A stretch of 64,000 nt of DNA from Parus major. Lineage: Eukaryota > Chordata > Aves > Passeriformes > Paridae. Location of the stretch: positions 11,041,487 through 11,105,486 of the forward strand of contig NC_031781.1 in NCBI RefSeq assembly GCF_001522545.3. Reading direction: 5' to 3'. The translations under genes were made by a program, and so were the position numbers. How positions within the stretch are numbered: the stretch's first letter is position 1; the number at the start of each line of letters is the position of its first letter. The notes under the pieces are model-generated. The model saw nothing but the letters and a program-made list of their open reading frames with translations, had not been told where the DNA came from and searched no databases. This document shows, piece by piece, positions 36,356 to 50,160 of this stretch.

Positions 36356-39300
36356 AACTGGCTTCATAATGGAAATTATCATGGTTCATCTCAAATAGCA
36401 ATTAAGAAAGCAGGATGTGACTGCTGGCTTTGCTGAAAACATGAGCTAAGCCTTTTCTGGACTCCAGCAAATACAAATAATGATGACTTAGCCCAGTATG
36501 GAGTAACAACAGCCCAGTACTGTCAGTCTAATTTTATGCCAAAGTCACAGCACATTTACATTTTCTCTGTGGTCCTAAATTTGTGCACATACATGGATAA
36601 TGTCTAGTTTTGCAAAGGAATGACAGAAAAATCTTGAAAGTGTGATCCAACTGCACAGGAAAATTTAAAAACCACTAGTAAATAAAAAGAGAAACATTTA
36701 TTTCCTTTCAATTCCTTCATTTTTGATCCTGTGTCTTGAGTTTTTAACACTCCAGCCATGAGTTTTGAACTGGCAGCCCAGGGAATGATGGCAGACAGAA
36801 GGACTGAGAGGGCAGGAGTCTGGCACTCCACATTCATTCCATTAGCAGGAGCTTTGGCCTGAGCCAAGGTAATCATCAAAGCCACTCTGAGGCTCCTGAA
36901 CTAAGCTGATTTACACCAGGTAAAATCCAGCCACGGGCACTTACACACATGTCCATACAACTGAACTTCCCTCTGCTCAGCCTCTGAGGGGACCAAGCAG
37001 GAATGCTCATCTCCTGGAAACAGTGCCCTCAGTGACCCATTCAGCACAGCTCAATCCATGGTATGTTCAATACGTGATCCATTCAATGATGCTCAAGAGG
37101 CATTTTTCTCAATTTACTGAACTCTAAGTTGTGCTGGGAGCACTCCACTTTCCACTATAAGACTCTGCCTTTTGCTGCTTAAATCTCCACCAAATTTGAA
37201 TGGACTGGGATGACATTCTCCATGTCAAGTGTTTACACCAGGCTACACATACACTGGCACACATATATCTGTGCACAGATACAGTTTGGGAGGAAGGGTG
37301 AGATTTTATTTCATTTAATTTCATTTCAGCAGTAGTTCAGCTGTTTCCCAGGCTACTGATGGAAGCTCAACCATGTCCAAAATGTTCTTGTGACCCCAAA
37401 CAGTTCCCCTTTCCTGACATACCCACAAACTTCAATTTTTCACCCAGTCACTTTGGCTCACTTTGCTCTCTGACTGTCACATGTTGTAGTGCAGTATTTT
37501 GCACGCTGTCTGTACAGAGCATTCTTCCTGCCCCAAGAACCAGTTTGGCTAGCTGTAATTTTTGGGGTGCAACTGAGATCTTTGTTTCTATCAGCAACTG
37601 AAAGCAGGAACAATTCTCTGGATCTACGCATCATTCTCCGTGACCCAGCTGAAACATGAAAGTGTTACAGCTGTGGCACAAGATTGGTGACAGATCTTTG
37701 TTGAGGATTGGGAGGGAAGGACAGTACAGAGGCATAAAACACCTTGATAAACCCAGAAGTTAATTCAATCAGCTCTGTAAATTTTTAATGAGGGCTTAAA
37801 ATCTTTTCCAGGACATCACAATGCCCTTTCTCATCTCCCTTTCATGCAGTCACTGGGACACATGGCAGCACCTCCCAGACTCTGTTTATTATTTTCATTA
37901 CTTCAAACTGCAGCCCTAATAAGAAAGTATTTGCTTCCACCTCACTTCTCTCTGTTCCATTCTGTGTTTGTGCATGGGAACAGGGTGCATCCCAGCAACA
38001 GCAGATTTCAGATACTGAGAAAAGATAAATTTCTTAAAGAAATAGAAAAAGCAGGTGATAGCTTTTGATGTGATTATACTGGAAATCAAAATCTTGGGCT
38101 TTGAAAAGCCCTGGGCGCGGAAGCAGTTGCTCACATGGCTCAGCCAGGAGCTGAACCAGATGCAGGGATTTAGCCAATGGTAAATGTAGGTGGGCAGAGC
38201 TCAGCCCTCTCCCATTCCAGAGCAGGTAAACCTTGTCTCCACAGGGCACAGACAAGAGCCCTGCCACTGCTGCACCAATGGCCACAGGGTGCTTGGTCTC
38301 ACCATCCCATGTTCCTGGCAGTGCTGACCAGTCCCACACCTTCCTCCTGAGCACAGCACCCTCCTGCCCTCAGTACAGTACAGACACAATGCCAGGGTGA
38401 TTCATGGAGCTCATTATTGAATATTAATGCCTTGATTTCAGAAGCTGCTCTAACAGACAAAAGCAGCCATAAAACACACCAAATGTGACCACACACTACC
38501 TTAGGGAAAAAATCCAACAGTCAGAAAACGACCAACATGAAACACCCAGAAACCGAGATGCGAACAGCAAACAGAAAGAGTTGCTTCATTCAAACTGAAG
38601 ACTCCCCACAGACTACAGGAGGCAATGAAAGAAATAAAAACGAGACTCAGTCTGGCTTTGAATCTTATTTTCTCTTTTTGAGCTGCTGCTGATCTTTTCC
38701 CCCCTCAAATTTCAATCAAATATTCACTGGCACTGCTTTCAGTGCAAATAACCAACAGGCAGCCTAAGAAGTGTGCCACAGTTCTGTTTCACAGCTCATA
38801 TAAAATATCACTATTTCAAAAATCTATGACTTACTGGGATGTGTTAGAACTTGCCAGTCTTATGATACTGTACCGTAGGAAAGCAGTTCCCAGTTAGTAG
38901 AAGAGAAACTAAATGCACACATTCTTGCTGCAGTCACTGATATGCAAGTGAAAAGAAGTTTCTGAGAGAATTAAATCATTTCTACACAACAGAGAGCAGA
39001 ACAGACTTTCAGCTCTATTATGATTTCACTCAGTTTGCCTCTGTCAGTAGCACTGCATACAGTCAGATGAAAAAAATAATTTTGCTTAAGGACTCTTTAC
39101 CTCCCAATGCTTTCAGTCGAGAACTGTGAGGTTGACTCCAGATTGGACTGAAATAGCTTGTAAGTGCTCAGGTTAAGTCAAGAAGCTCAGATGTACCAGA
39201 CTCCTTCTCAGGTCAGCAAAAACACACAGTAAAATGAAAGGAAAAAATCAAAATAATTAGTTGATCTCTCTCAATATTACAAAGGGGGAAAAAAGCATGC

Positions 39301-42300
39301 ACACACTCTGACTTTGGGAAAGCTCTTAACAGCTTCAGAGTGCCTGCTCCAAGGGATGGCCCCAGCCTGTCATTCCACCTACATCTTCCTAACTTCCCAT
39401 TGTGCAATATCAACAGTACCAGCTGCAACATCTCCCTCCCAGATGCAGTCTATACAACACTCCTTTCTTGGGCCCATGCTTCCAGGTCTTTCTTCTATTT
39501 CTATCAAAAATACCCATTATTAACCATATCAGGCAGAAGTGTCACAAATTTAAAGGAAGGCGCCTCATGTTCTTCATCTTCCCTTCCTACATCAAAAATA
39601 TAATGTGAGAAATAGAAGTCACTGGATAATGTTTTTCAGCCCTTTCAAAATCCACATGAGAAATTCATCCATCACTCACTTGAAATGACCTAAACAAAAC
39701 AGTCTGAAACTAAGCAGCAACACAGGGCAGTCCTGTCAGCTCTGTCCCAGACACCACAGGCTGGCAGTTCAGGGATGGCAGCACAGGTGATGCCAGACAC
39801 CAGTTATCTCTCTGAGGTCCCTCTCACCTCTGCAGGTCAGCCCCCAGCACTCAGCAGAGTCTAGGGCAGAGCAGGGCAGGGCTCACCAGTTCAGCAGGCA
39901 CGTGTGGGCATTAGGAAAGGCTACACATCTCATTAAGGGACTGTCAAAATCTGTGACAAGCCTCTCCTCCACTCCCTGCAAATCTGTTAATTATGCTGAG
40001 CCTGAAGCTATGCTTGTGAGGCTTTGCCTCCCTGGCACACTGAGTGGTCTGAGCCCCGAGCCCTTTGATCAGAATTGAGCTGGGAACTGCAACTGTGCTT
40101 CCATGGGAGATCCCCTTAGCACCCATCATCATATTCAGAACACATTGATAAATCAGTGACAGAGTTGGATTTCAGTTCATGGTCTGGGCATTGGTTCCAA
40201 CAGCTTATCTGAGGTCTGTTCAATCTTTGCTCTACCCAGTGCAAGGTTAAATAAGCGACCTGCCTCTGTCCTCTGATCACTTGGGAGCCTTACAGAAGAT
40301 AACCCTTTGTCTAGTACTGACAGCCTATTCCCTCTGCTTAGCTTCTCCCTATGATGAAAGACTGGGGGAGACTGAACAGGGGTAACAACAAAAAGAAGCA
40401 CAGTCTCTGAGCAGGTGCACTGCAGCAGGTCATGTCTCAGCTTCCCATTGAACTACATCTGGAAATAAATCTGAGGGACTCTGAGCATAACAGTCCCCAC
40501 ACAGGTGGAATGTAACCCTAACCCTGTTCCACTTCTTTAGCTACAAAAAAAAAAAGTTTGCAGCTGGGTTGCTCCAATGAAGGGTAAAAGAGATTGAAAC
40601 ACACTGGCAAGACATCCCAATACTCTCTTTGAGTTACAAACATATAAAAGTGTACTTCCATAACTGTTATGGACACAAAATCAAAAATCTAAATACTACA
40701 AAGAGATAAAGGATTCAGCAGCATCTTGGATATACAGCTACCCTGTTCCTCCACCTCAGCAATAAAACTCTGCACATCCAATGAAAGACATTGCTTTAGG
40801 AGAATATGGTCTTTGTTGATGATATATTTGGAATATTCTCTTCATTAAAAATAAAACACAGCAAGCTTCCATAATAAGAGTAGCACTAAAGGAATCTCCC
40901 ACCACTAACCCCCAATGTAATTTTGCAATACAGATTTTTTTTAATGGACTTTTTAATATTATTTCTTTTTGGAAGGATTGCATCCTCAATTAAATACTGT
41001 TTTTATGGAAAAAATAATTGCATCATTATTGTTTCCATTTAAATATGTTCTTGCAGTGCTTCAGAGCAGCTCTAGTTTTCTTCTATTGTCTTCTTTCAGG
41101 GATAGAGCAACCTCACAGGTAGAGACCTGCATTGTTAAACACTGTACTGAGTCAGGGCTGCACTTCCTCTGGTTTTGATTTGCTTTTCAGCAGAATTGCC
41201 TATTAAAAAAAAGAACAAACATTTTTCTTATTATTTTTGCTATTTCATATAAAGAGTGAGTTTCTCTAGACACTGATAAGGAACAACTAGGAAAAGGATG
41301 GACATAACCTACTATAAAATCAAATTCTGGAATGTTTGACATTTCCCACAGATTTCCTAAAAACAGGAATGAGCAACAAAAATGTCTTCCAGCAAAATAT
41401 GAAAACTGAAATAGCAAGTATTTTCAGTAATGTTTTGCTTCCTTTGAAAAACCATTTCTCCTAGAAAACAAATTTTGATGAAAATATTTTAACAAGGCAC
41501 ATAGCCTTTCTATGAGATATAAGCCATGCAGTACATGAAAGGAGACTGATTCCTGGCTTTCTCACTGGGGCTTTCTACAATTTTCTTTTGCTTTCATTTC
41601 AAACAAAGGTCAACATAAAGAGAAAAATATTGGAGCTGCTCTCTGCATGTGGGAAAATGAAAAAGGAAAAAGCACAACTGTCAAGGTTCTGGCAGAACAA
41701 TCAATGAATTAAACACTATTTCTGTGTCTGATAAGTGCCTACCAGTCCTGGTCTACAATCTGGTCTCTTGTGGGATGTGCAATATACAAGTTATAATATC
41801 CCTACTGCAACAGTCCAAATCCTTTGATTCTGAATCTCTGTTGCAGATGAGGAGACACCACTGCAGAGTGTCAGCTGCTGACAACAAAATCCCCATGCCT
41901 GCACTGGAATGTCCCATCCTGGACATGCCCAGGTTGGCAGCATCAGGAAAGCCAAAGCACTGGCCAAGGCAGCTGCTTTCCTTGGGTGCCAGCAAAGGGC
42001 AGAGGCAATCCCACAGCCCTGGAGGGATTGGGAAGTCTCAGTTTGACATTGTCCTTACCCTCATTCTGCTGAGGCATCCCTGTCAAGGCAACATCCCCCA
42101 GCAGCACATGGAGGGCTTGCAGGAGTTTGCATTGGGAGTGACAGGTGGACAGATTTGATACGTCTCCAGTTAACCAAAACTTTTGTCTAACACTGAAACA
42201 TCTCTGAATAAAAACAACATCAGCACCCTTAGCAAGCCAACCCCACTGAGCTGGCTTGAACTGTCACTGGGCAGATCACTGCCTGTGCCTCTGTAATGAG

Positions 42301-44340
42301 CAGAGAAGCAGAGTTGAGGTGGCAAAGTTTGGAAGACAGACATGCCTCTTACATAAGCTCAGCTTTAGACAAAATCCAATAACTAATTTCCACCCAGCAC
42401 ACAGAACTCTTTGCAATTCCATCCCACATAAGGTCAATATCACTTTCCATTTAATTTCCTCTATGTCCAGGATGTCCCTCACTTTCTTCAGGCCACAGTT
42501 AATTACTGTAATACATTCCCTAGTTCTGCAGCTTTGATTTTTTTTTTTTTTTCCAGCCACAACAAATCACTGCAAGTGCAATGCAAGCAGATCCCTCAGG
42601 TCCAGTTCCCAAACACCAGCTTTTAAGATGTGTCAAAACTGTCTGGGAAAGTTTCCAAGCACTGTATTGGGGCATTTACCTGATCTCTACCAAGGAGTTG
42701 CAGTTCCTCCATCAACAGTTTTCCCAGAGTCATATATTCCCTGCCAGATAAAGCACGGGCAGCAGGCACAGCTGGGAGCATGGGATGCATGTCTAGCAAG
42801 CTAGGTGAGGACCCCACTGATTTCCTACCAGCAGCAGCACAGCCAGATCATGATGAATCTCCCTCCTTTTGGCACCAACATTGACAAGCACTTGAGCACA
42901 AAGGGACACGAGAGCTCTGGCTGGGTCCACAGCACCTTTGGCACTCAGCTGCACTGCCCAAGGGCCTGAGTTCCACTGACACTGTCTGCAGCTGTAACCC
43001 CCTCGGGGTGGGCACAGAGGCACTGCAGCTTTGCCACTACTACAGCATTTTCCCTCCTCCAGCCCAGCTTAGTGCTGGTTTCCCAAGTCTCCAAGAACTG
43101 GCAACTTAGCTCTGTCTGCAGCAGCTCCAGGGAGGATTAACCCTTCCAGCAAGATTGACCCCTGCTGTCCCCTATGGCGCCCTTACACCGCCTCAGCCCT
43201 GCAAGAAGTAATGGATCACACTCATCCATTCAGGTGGTTTTTGTAACTACAGATCCAGCTCTGCTCAGCAGATTTGATGCTCTTACAAATGTGAAAAGGA
43301 AACTGCCTGCCTAACCTCTTATCTGTAACTCACCCCTCATGTGACACACTAGGGAATGGTGATTTTTGTGGAGGATTTCAGCTCAGCCCTGACCACTTGA
43401 GAGTTTCTGCCTGCCTTTTCCCAGGTCTTTGTTCCTCATCTCCACTCCTTGGCTTCCCCTTCTTGGGCCACCTCTCCTTCCTGCACTTGCTCACCTCCAC
43501 TTCCCCAGGCTGCCTTACTTAGGCCTCCGCAACAGCCTGAACTTGAACAGAAAAAATGGAAAATAAGCCCAGCTGCTCACTGAGAGGATGTTCTCTGCAT
43601 CCCAGACATGACCACACTGCTTTCCTGGACTGGGGGTGGCAGGGGATCCCCACACTCTGCTCTAGCCCACAGAACACACATCCCAAGTTAGACTTCTTGC
43701 CCTGTCATGCTGGATGTGTGTAAGGAAATGCAGAGTTCAGTTCGGTACACACATTAGTTACACAAGAAAACACCCAACCCCATGCTCTTCTCAAACTAAA
43801 GCAAACCTGGAGTAACTCTGCCAATGCTAAAAGGCTAAGGTTTTCTGGGGTTTTTCCCCCAGTCTCATATTGACTTGGCATGCACACAATTTCACCAAAT
43901 TCAGCAGTTACATTAGCACAGAGAAAACCAGAAGGAAAGAGGAGCTAACCTCAAATTTAAACAGGAGAAATACATGAGTATGTGGGTCCAACCTAAAATC
44001 TGATCTGAACCACCCACATATCAGCTTCCCAGCCACAGATTTGTGGCACCTTTGGCACTTCTGCACTAAATCAAGGTGAACATCTAGGAGCCAGATGGGA
44101 AGAAAAGGGCTCTGCCCAATGGCTCCTGAGCATTTCATCACTTTCTCCATAGTACTTCTAGCTAGCATGTAGTTTTAAATATAATCCATCAACTCTAAGT
44201 ATCAGATGTCCAGAATTTAATTAAACTCAATACAAAGCAGCAAGGAATAATACCCAGAGAACAAAGAGATAGTATCTGTCTCTTCTGTTATGCTGGCAAA
44301 AGGGAAACGCTTTATTATTTTTGTCCCAAAATTCTCCCAA
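36356..44340. other. Non-coding stretch, no gene recognised
   Basis: No gene, RNA or named repeat is recognised. It holds a T-run followed by CCAG at 42538-42556 that mimics a splice acceptor, and an A-run near 40543-40555. The frame at 41724-42158 (144 codons) has no domain and lies opposite an 80-codon frame. Confidence 0.7.
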
Positions 44341-44368
44341 AGACATATATATATATATAAAAATATGA
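44341..44368. repeat. Short AT microsatellite
   Basis: (AT)n occupies about 44345-44359 and passes into A-rich sequence. It is simple repetition with no coding or RNA feature attached. Confidence 0.8.
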
Positions 44369-47300
44369 AAATAACTGACACCTCTGCAGGAATGTAGTAC
44401 TTATTCTGTAGTTGAGATGATATTCATTAAGCAATTATTTTGTGGTTCTTTGATGGCATTGGCAAAGGAAATTTTTCTGTATTTTTGTGTCAAAGCAGCA
44501 CAGATGGGCCAGTGTATAAAAATCCCTTATGGATGGGGAAATGAGCAGTTGTCAAAAAAAGCCGAAATGTTTCCCCATGGCCAAGTGGAGCAGGGAGCTA
44601 GGAGGTAGAGGTGTCTGCTTGAGCAGAGAGCAGCAATACCCACAAAGGCAGGTGATGCTCCCACACAGGACACAGCTGCAACCCAGCAGCGCAGTGACCA
44701 AAATTCCGAGCCACCTTTGACTCTTCCAGGTGAGCTATTTCTGCCCAGCACAGCTGCCAGTCTCAGATTCAGCAGGGCATTAATAACTGCTAACTGTGTC
44801 AGGGAACTCCTGGGACTCTCCATGGCACAGTGCTCCCGTTGTACCTGGGATTTCCTTTCACAGTGGTGCTGTGGAGGAGGGAACATCACACTCCCAGGCA
44901 CGGCCTCAGACAGTGTGTCTGGCCACAGATCTATCAGCTGCAGCCCAGCAGTGCAGCACAGACTCAAACCCTTCTGATGGGGATTTGAATTGCTACAGAC
45001 TCACTCGGTAGATGTGAGTCAGAGGACAAGTGATCAGAGGAATGGGTTTACTCTGTGCAGAGAGAGGCCAACCTGCACAGCAAGAACAGGCAGCAAATAC
45101 ATCACCCCAACAGGATACAAACACCCCACCTTTTCCATCCAAGGCAGTCTCCAATACATAATCCTGCTACATCTAGATGTAAAATCAGTCAAAGCAGATG
45201 GTTAAATTGTCAAATTAACCAGCAGAGGGAGTTATGGCAATACAACAAAACAACACTTAATTGATAATGCAAAAATAAAATTAAGTGCTGTAGGTATCAA
45301 GATATGAATTCAAGCAAAGCATCTTCCTTTTCCCTCTGCACCAATCCTTCCAAACATATAGATAACAGCAGGACAGCCATCCTGCTGCAGTTCAGGTGCA
45401 CGGAGATAAGGCACACACATAGCCACAGAGGTTTTGCACACTGCCATGAACACACTTGTCTGCAAATAAAGCCCTTGGAGTGCAAGTCTAGGTAATTGGA
45501 ATGCAGCATCAGATTAAACTCTGTGACTCTCTCTTCGGTGATCCATTTAACAAAAGATCTTTATCACAAACATGACAGAGAGGGAGCTGATGCCACCAGA
45601 AACATGCTGTCTTTAGCAGCTCCTTACTCTGGCATCATGTACTTCATCTTTCTGACCCTTCAGCCACAGCCACCCTCTTCATCCTCATACTCCTGATTTA
45701 TCATCCCAAAGGAATTCTCTGAGCCATGCTTAGCACAGTGGAAACCTGATCAGAGGTCTCCAGACACTGCTGTGATAGTGCTGATAAATAATTAGTGAAG
45801 GGGATAAAGGACAAGAAAGGAAATATGAGTTTCCCACCATTCTATCCATGAAACAACACTCAATAGTCCATATACAGTGCTGGTCTATAATATCTGTCCC
45901 CATAATCTACCCCAAATAGCTGCTGGTTTGGAGTATAAAGTAGCCACAGCCCTCAGGAAGGAAAAGGGGGCAGAAATCCCAATACATGCAATTGGGTAAA
46001 GTTGGACTGAGCTTGAAAGACTGCAGGACTTCTAGGTCTCATAGTGAAAAGCATGGAAAAAACTATAGACGACATTTTTGGTTGCTTGTTTCTGTTCCTA
46101 AGGGGAAAACAAATGTATTCTGGTAGCAATTAAAGTAACACATTTTCATGTATTTATTTATTTCGGTTTGAATAATAAAAAGGACACAGATACCAGACTG
46201 GAAGCAAGCCATTGGGAACTCTTCTGAGGAAACACCAGCTCTGCTGAGTAACTAAACCCAAAGCAATCCTGCTTGAGGCAGGGGGTCAGGGGACAAACAC
46301 AGACACCCCATGAAAGGTGTAATCAGCATGAAAATGAGGGGGAAAGATAGACAAGTGGCTCCTCAGAGGATATGGGCAGCCTCAGGGAAATCTTGCCCCT
46401 CCAAGGATGGTGAGGGACAAGCTAAGCCAGGGTTTGAGGCTGGCTGGCTAAGTGAGCTCAACCCTGGGGGCCCCTGTCAACTGCAAGAAATGCTCCTCTC
46501 ATTCAGGGCTACACATTAAAATCACCATCCACGACCTCGCACGGCTGCAAAATACCACCCAGCAATCTCTGCCAGAGCTCTGATTCACATCACCATGATG
46601 GGGTTTGATACGTTTGCAAAACGCTTTCCCAGGTCAACAGGCAATTGCTCATCAAAATAATTGAGCACCTCTACCACTCAAGGGGTCGGGGATGCTTGCT
46701 GGAGATGGGGCATGAGCAGAGTCAGGTCGTCTCTGTGCCTGGCTTGGAGCTGGCAGGAGAGAACCACAAGGGACACTCCGACCCAGCTCTGTGCCCCCCA
46801 CAAGTGCTCTCTTCCCAGAGGGGACTGCATCTCCTGCCTTGGCACTTCAAGTCCTAAGATCCTGTGAAGGCTCCTTGCTTCAGTTTGCACTGGAATAAAC
46901 AGTCCTAAACCTATTCCTCCCACCAATGAAAATTCTGTTTTCAAGACAGAGGGAGGGGGAAAAAATAATTCCAGCATTCCTGATATAAAATATCAGTATA
47001 AGGATTTAAACCACAAAGATTATATATAGCCACAGCTATAGTAACTGTATCTTCCAATCTTCTTTTTCCAGCTAAAATTCTGGGACAAAAAAAGCCCCAA
47101 GTGTTTCTTTCAGGTCTTTCCCTGGAAGATCATTATTTGGAGCCTCCCGGGTTTAGCAGCTGCCCACTCAACTGTTTGAATTCACTGTGCATGTACAATA
47201 TTGAGAAGAGAAGAAGGGTGATGTAGAATGGCAAGAAGAGAAGAAGGAAGAAATGTAATCATGTGTTGTGGCACCACAACAAACCTGGCAAGATATTTTG

Positions 47301-48870
47301 CAATTACTTAACATAACAAATCAAAACACACAACAGCATACCCTCCAGGTGAAATTAGAAAAAACACATTCATCTCCAGGTATCATCAGATGAAAGAGTA
47401 TTTGCATCTTTATCTGCAAAAGGGCTTTAAAACAAATTTAAAATACCTTTTACCCTACACTATAGCAATGCAGGGTTTAAAAATGCTGTGCTGCTTTCAT
47501 GTGCCCCCGACATTCTTTGATGCACTCATTAGTGACTGGGCATTCTCATTCCAGAAGAGGCTTTGTCAGGAATAAAATTTCTCCCATGTGGGATTGTGCT
47601 CCTGGAAAAGCCTAAGTGTTCCCTCCATTGTGAAGAAAGCAGCAGGATTCAGTGTTTCTCACTGACAGGAGACTGTTTCCATAGACTTTGCCCCCAAAGC
47701 CTAGAGGGAGGCCCCTTTACCCTTTCCTTTCATTCCTATCTCAGGGCAAGGAGGCCAGAGCTCTACAGCTGCTTGTCCCCACAGTGACAGTAGAAAGACC
47801 CCTGCTCTTTGCTGTCAGTGCAGACACACAAATTTGGACAAGACAGACTCCAGTCAGTGTCAAAAAAAGCTGATGCCTTGCACTGGAGTGTCTCCATGGT
47901 CCAGCAGCATCTCCCAGAGCAGCACATCTCAGAGGCAAGGAGGCTGCCTGTCCTGACTGCAGCCCTGGCAGCTGATTAGCCCTGGCTATGCTGCCTGTCC
48001 CTCAATACCCATTCCCCCTCCACTGTCCTCCTACCACACTACCCCAGCCTGTTTTGCACCAGTCCCATACATCTGACAGAACTTCCCTTGCAATTCTCAC
48101 CCCTCCTCCAAAGAGACAATGCAAAGATGTTAAATCATCCTCAAATCCCTGTGGCAGGGGAGCAATGCCATATTAATGAGGCAGCACCGACAGCAATGAG
48201 TACACTTCTATCCAGCAGTGCCATCAAAAGCAGCATGAGGCTTTTACTGAATCCTGAAAGCAATCCATTTACTTGAAGGACCCAACCTGCCTCTGTGGAT
48301 TTGTGCAGAAGATTCTTCATACCTTGTGATTCCAAAGTCTGGCACAGAGATGGGGCTGTTCATTGCTAAGTCCCTGGGGACACATCAAACTCTTGACACC
48401 ACAGGATTGCAACACATTTAAAGCAATCTGGTATCTTACACTCTGCCATCTGAATTACAACACTGCCTTCCAGGCTGAGACACAGAAAATACCTCTTCCA
48501 CACCTTCTGCTGTATCTCCTCTACTCCTCTTGCTAACCAATATGATTTACCAGTAGTTTGGGACCTACCTTACTGCCTTGCAATAAGAAAATAACCTCTT
48601 ACTTGCAATCAACTACTAACCTTCAAAATCCCTTGACATAAACCACAGAGATGTCTGATAGCAGTAACTGTTTTTAGTAAATCAAGTGGGCACAAGACTT
48701 TTCCGGGCAACATCATTTTTAGCAGCCACCTGTGTTTTGGATTTTTTGGAAGGCTGGAGTTGTTTCACATGACTACTCAACCGGGCCATCTTTAAGCCAT
48801 TTGTAGATATTTGTGTTCAAAGCAGCAAAGTACAAAATAAGCTCTGATTAACACAGTGATTGTTGGATGT
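44369..48870. other. Non-coding stretch, no gene recognised
   Basis: Contains a 14-base purine repeat AGAAGAGAAGAAGG at 47204-47217 and 47234-47247 (period 30), a 7-bp hairpin at 46980-46996, and a POU octamer at 47400-47407. The 146-codon minus-strand frame at 44527-44967 has no recognisable domain and overlaps plus-strand frames. Confidence 0.7.
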
Positions 48871-48937
48871 GAGGCGCAGGGAGTTGGACTTGATGATCCT
48901 TATGGGTCCCTTCCAATTTGAGATATTCTATGATCCT
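48871..48937 (+). repeat. CR1 LINE 3' terminal fragment, sense
   Basis: The order GAGGCGCAGGGAG, TTGGACTTGATGATCC, TTATGGGTCCCTTCCAA and ATATTCTATGATCCT reproduces the last 65-70 bases of avian CR1, including the terminal ATTCTATGA-type unit. The copy is severely 5'-truncated. A short open frame over it is irrelevant. Confidence 0.85.
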
Positions 48938-49088
48938 GGTGCCTTGAGTACTCCAGCTGCAAAGCAACAGAGAGAAATAGGAATGTATTTCCATCTGTGG
49001 GTGAGGAAGCGCTTCAGAGTGAGGAACCCATGCATTTACAAAACTGTCCATAGAGGAATTCAGTTCAGAGATGAAGGATAGCCCAAAA

Positions 49089-49160
49089 GTCAGAGAATTT
49101 GGGTTTCAATCTCTTCCCAACACTTAGCATGACTGGAAGTAAGGCACCACCAACTTTATC
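49089..49160 (+). repeat. Possible MIR relic, sense
   Basis: GTCAGAGAATTTGGGTTTC then a CCCAACACTTAGCATGAC segment resembles the MIR blocks GTCAGACAGACCTGGGTTC and GCCACTTACTAGCTGTGTGAC, followed by a decayed AAGTAAGGCACC segment. The similarity is short and could be coincidental. Confidence 0.3.
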
Positions 49161-50069
49161 TGCAACAGAGAAACTTTTTCTCTCCATGAACGGTGAACGT
49201 GACTGGACACTGCACCATTTTAAAGGCCAGATTAAAAGGCCATCAGGTAGGTGGACAGGCAGACCAAGATCTTCATTGCCCTGAGGGAAAAGGAGCAGGC
49301 ACCACCTTCACCCATAACACTGGCTTTGCCAAAATGAACACCTGGATGCATTACATCACCTAAATGGCACACCAGAGACAGAGCACATGTGCATGGCAAA
49401 CCTTAAGTACCTTTCCAGTAAAATTCCGTTTGCAAAATCTATCTTGGAGAGGATGGCAGCTTCACCTGAAAACTTTCCACAAGTGCTGGCTTGGTTGTTC
49501 CTTAGGTTTAGCTGTAATAGCTGTAACCAGATTTTCATTGTGTTTTCATTTCTTTCCTAAAACTCTTCTTGCAGACAAACAGCACAAGTATGTGCACCCG
49601 AGAAAAATGTTGAAGAGTCCACAACACTTCTGTTTTAAGTTTAATCCCCACAAGCATCCACACCCCAAATCTGAACTGACCACAGCACAGGAAAAAACTG
49701 AATACTATGTCACCCATGCCACCATTCACAGTTTGGATCTGCAGACTAAAGAAGCCACAGAGAAAAGAAGACTGTAATTAACTAATGGGATTAATTCTGA
49801 GACAGTGCATTCTGCTTAGCAGAAATAAGCAGAGGGGAACAACCAAGGGATTACTGGCTAAAAGCTAGCAAAGCCCATTTGCAACAGACAATTCCACCCA
49901 TCAAAGGCACATATAAATCAATGAACTGTTGATCCATCGCCTCAGTTTTCCTGATTATTTCTTACAATGCTTCAAAGCGCCTTCGGAACTAGAACTCCCA
50001 CTCTGAGTTCCCCAGAGATCATCTGCTGTTCAAAGCAATCACATCCACAGAGGACTTGGAGTTTGCCTG
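49161..50069. other. Non-coding stretch, no gene recognised
   Basis: Unique sequence. The 137-codon frame at 49364-49777 is His/Lys-rich with no known domain and is crossed by minus-strand frames. Confidence 0.7.
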
Positions 50070-50160
50070 CTTTGTTTTTAATGATGTACATCACTGTTTA
50101 GATAAATTATAAACCAGTTTCACCATTATCAATCATAACAGTGACTTATTCAGTCCAGCA
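50070..50160. promoter_or_regulatory. Candidate conserved non-coding element with palindrome
   Basis: A perfect 12-bp palindrome TGATGTACATCA (50082-50093) is followed by AT-rich motifs including AGATAAATTATAAACC and ATTATCAATCATAAC (FOX-, HNF6- or PBX-like). There is no coding frame of note. Regulatory function is inferred. Confidence 0.3.

Noticed and set aside
42538..42750. T15 run ending in CCAG with about 64 open codons after it
   Set aside because: The T-run is probably a homopolymer. The downstream frame has no donor before its stop and no known similarity.
44527..44967. 146-codon minus-strand frame
   Set aside because: Overlaps several plus-strand frames and has a Ser/Cys/Pro-rich product without domains.
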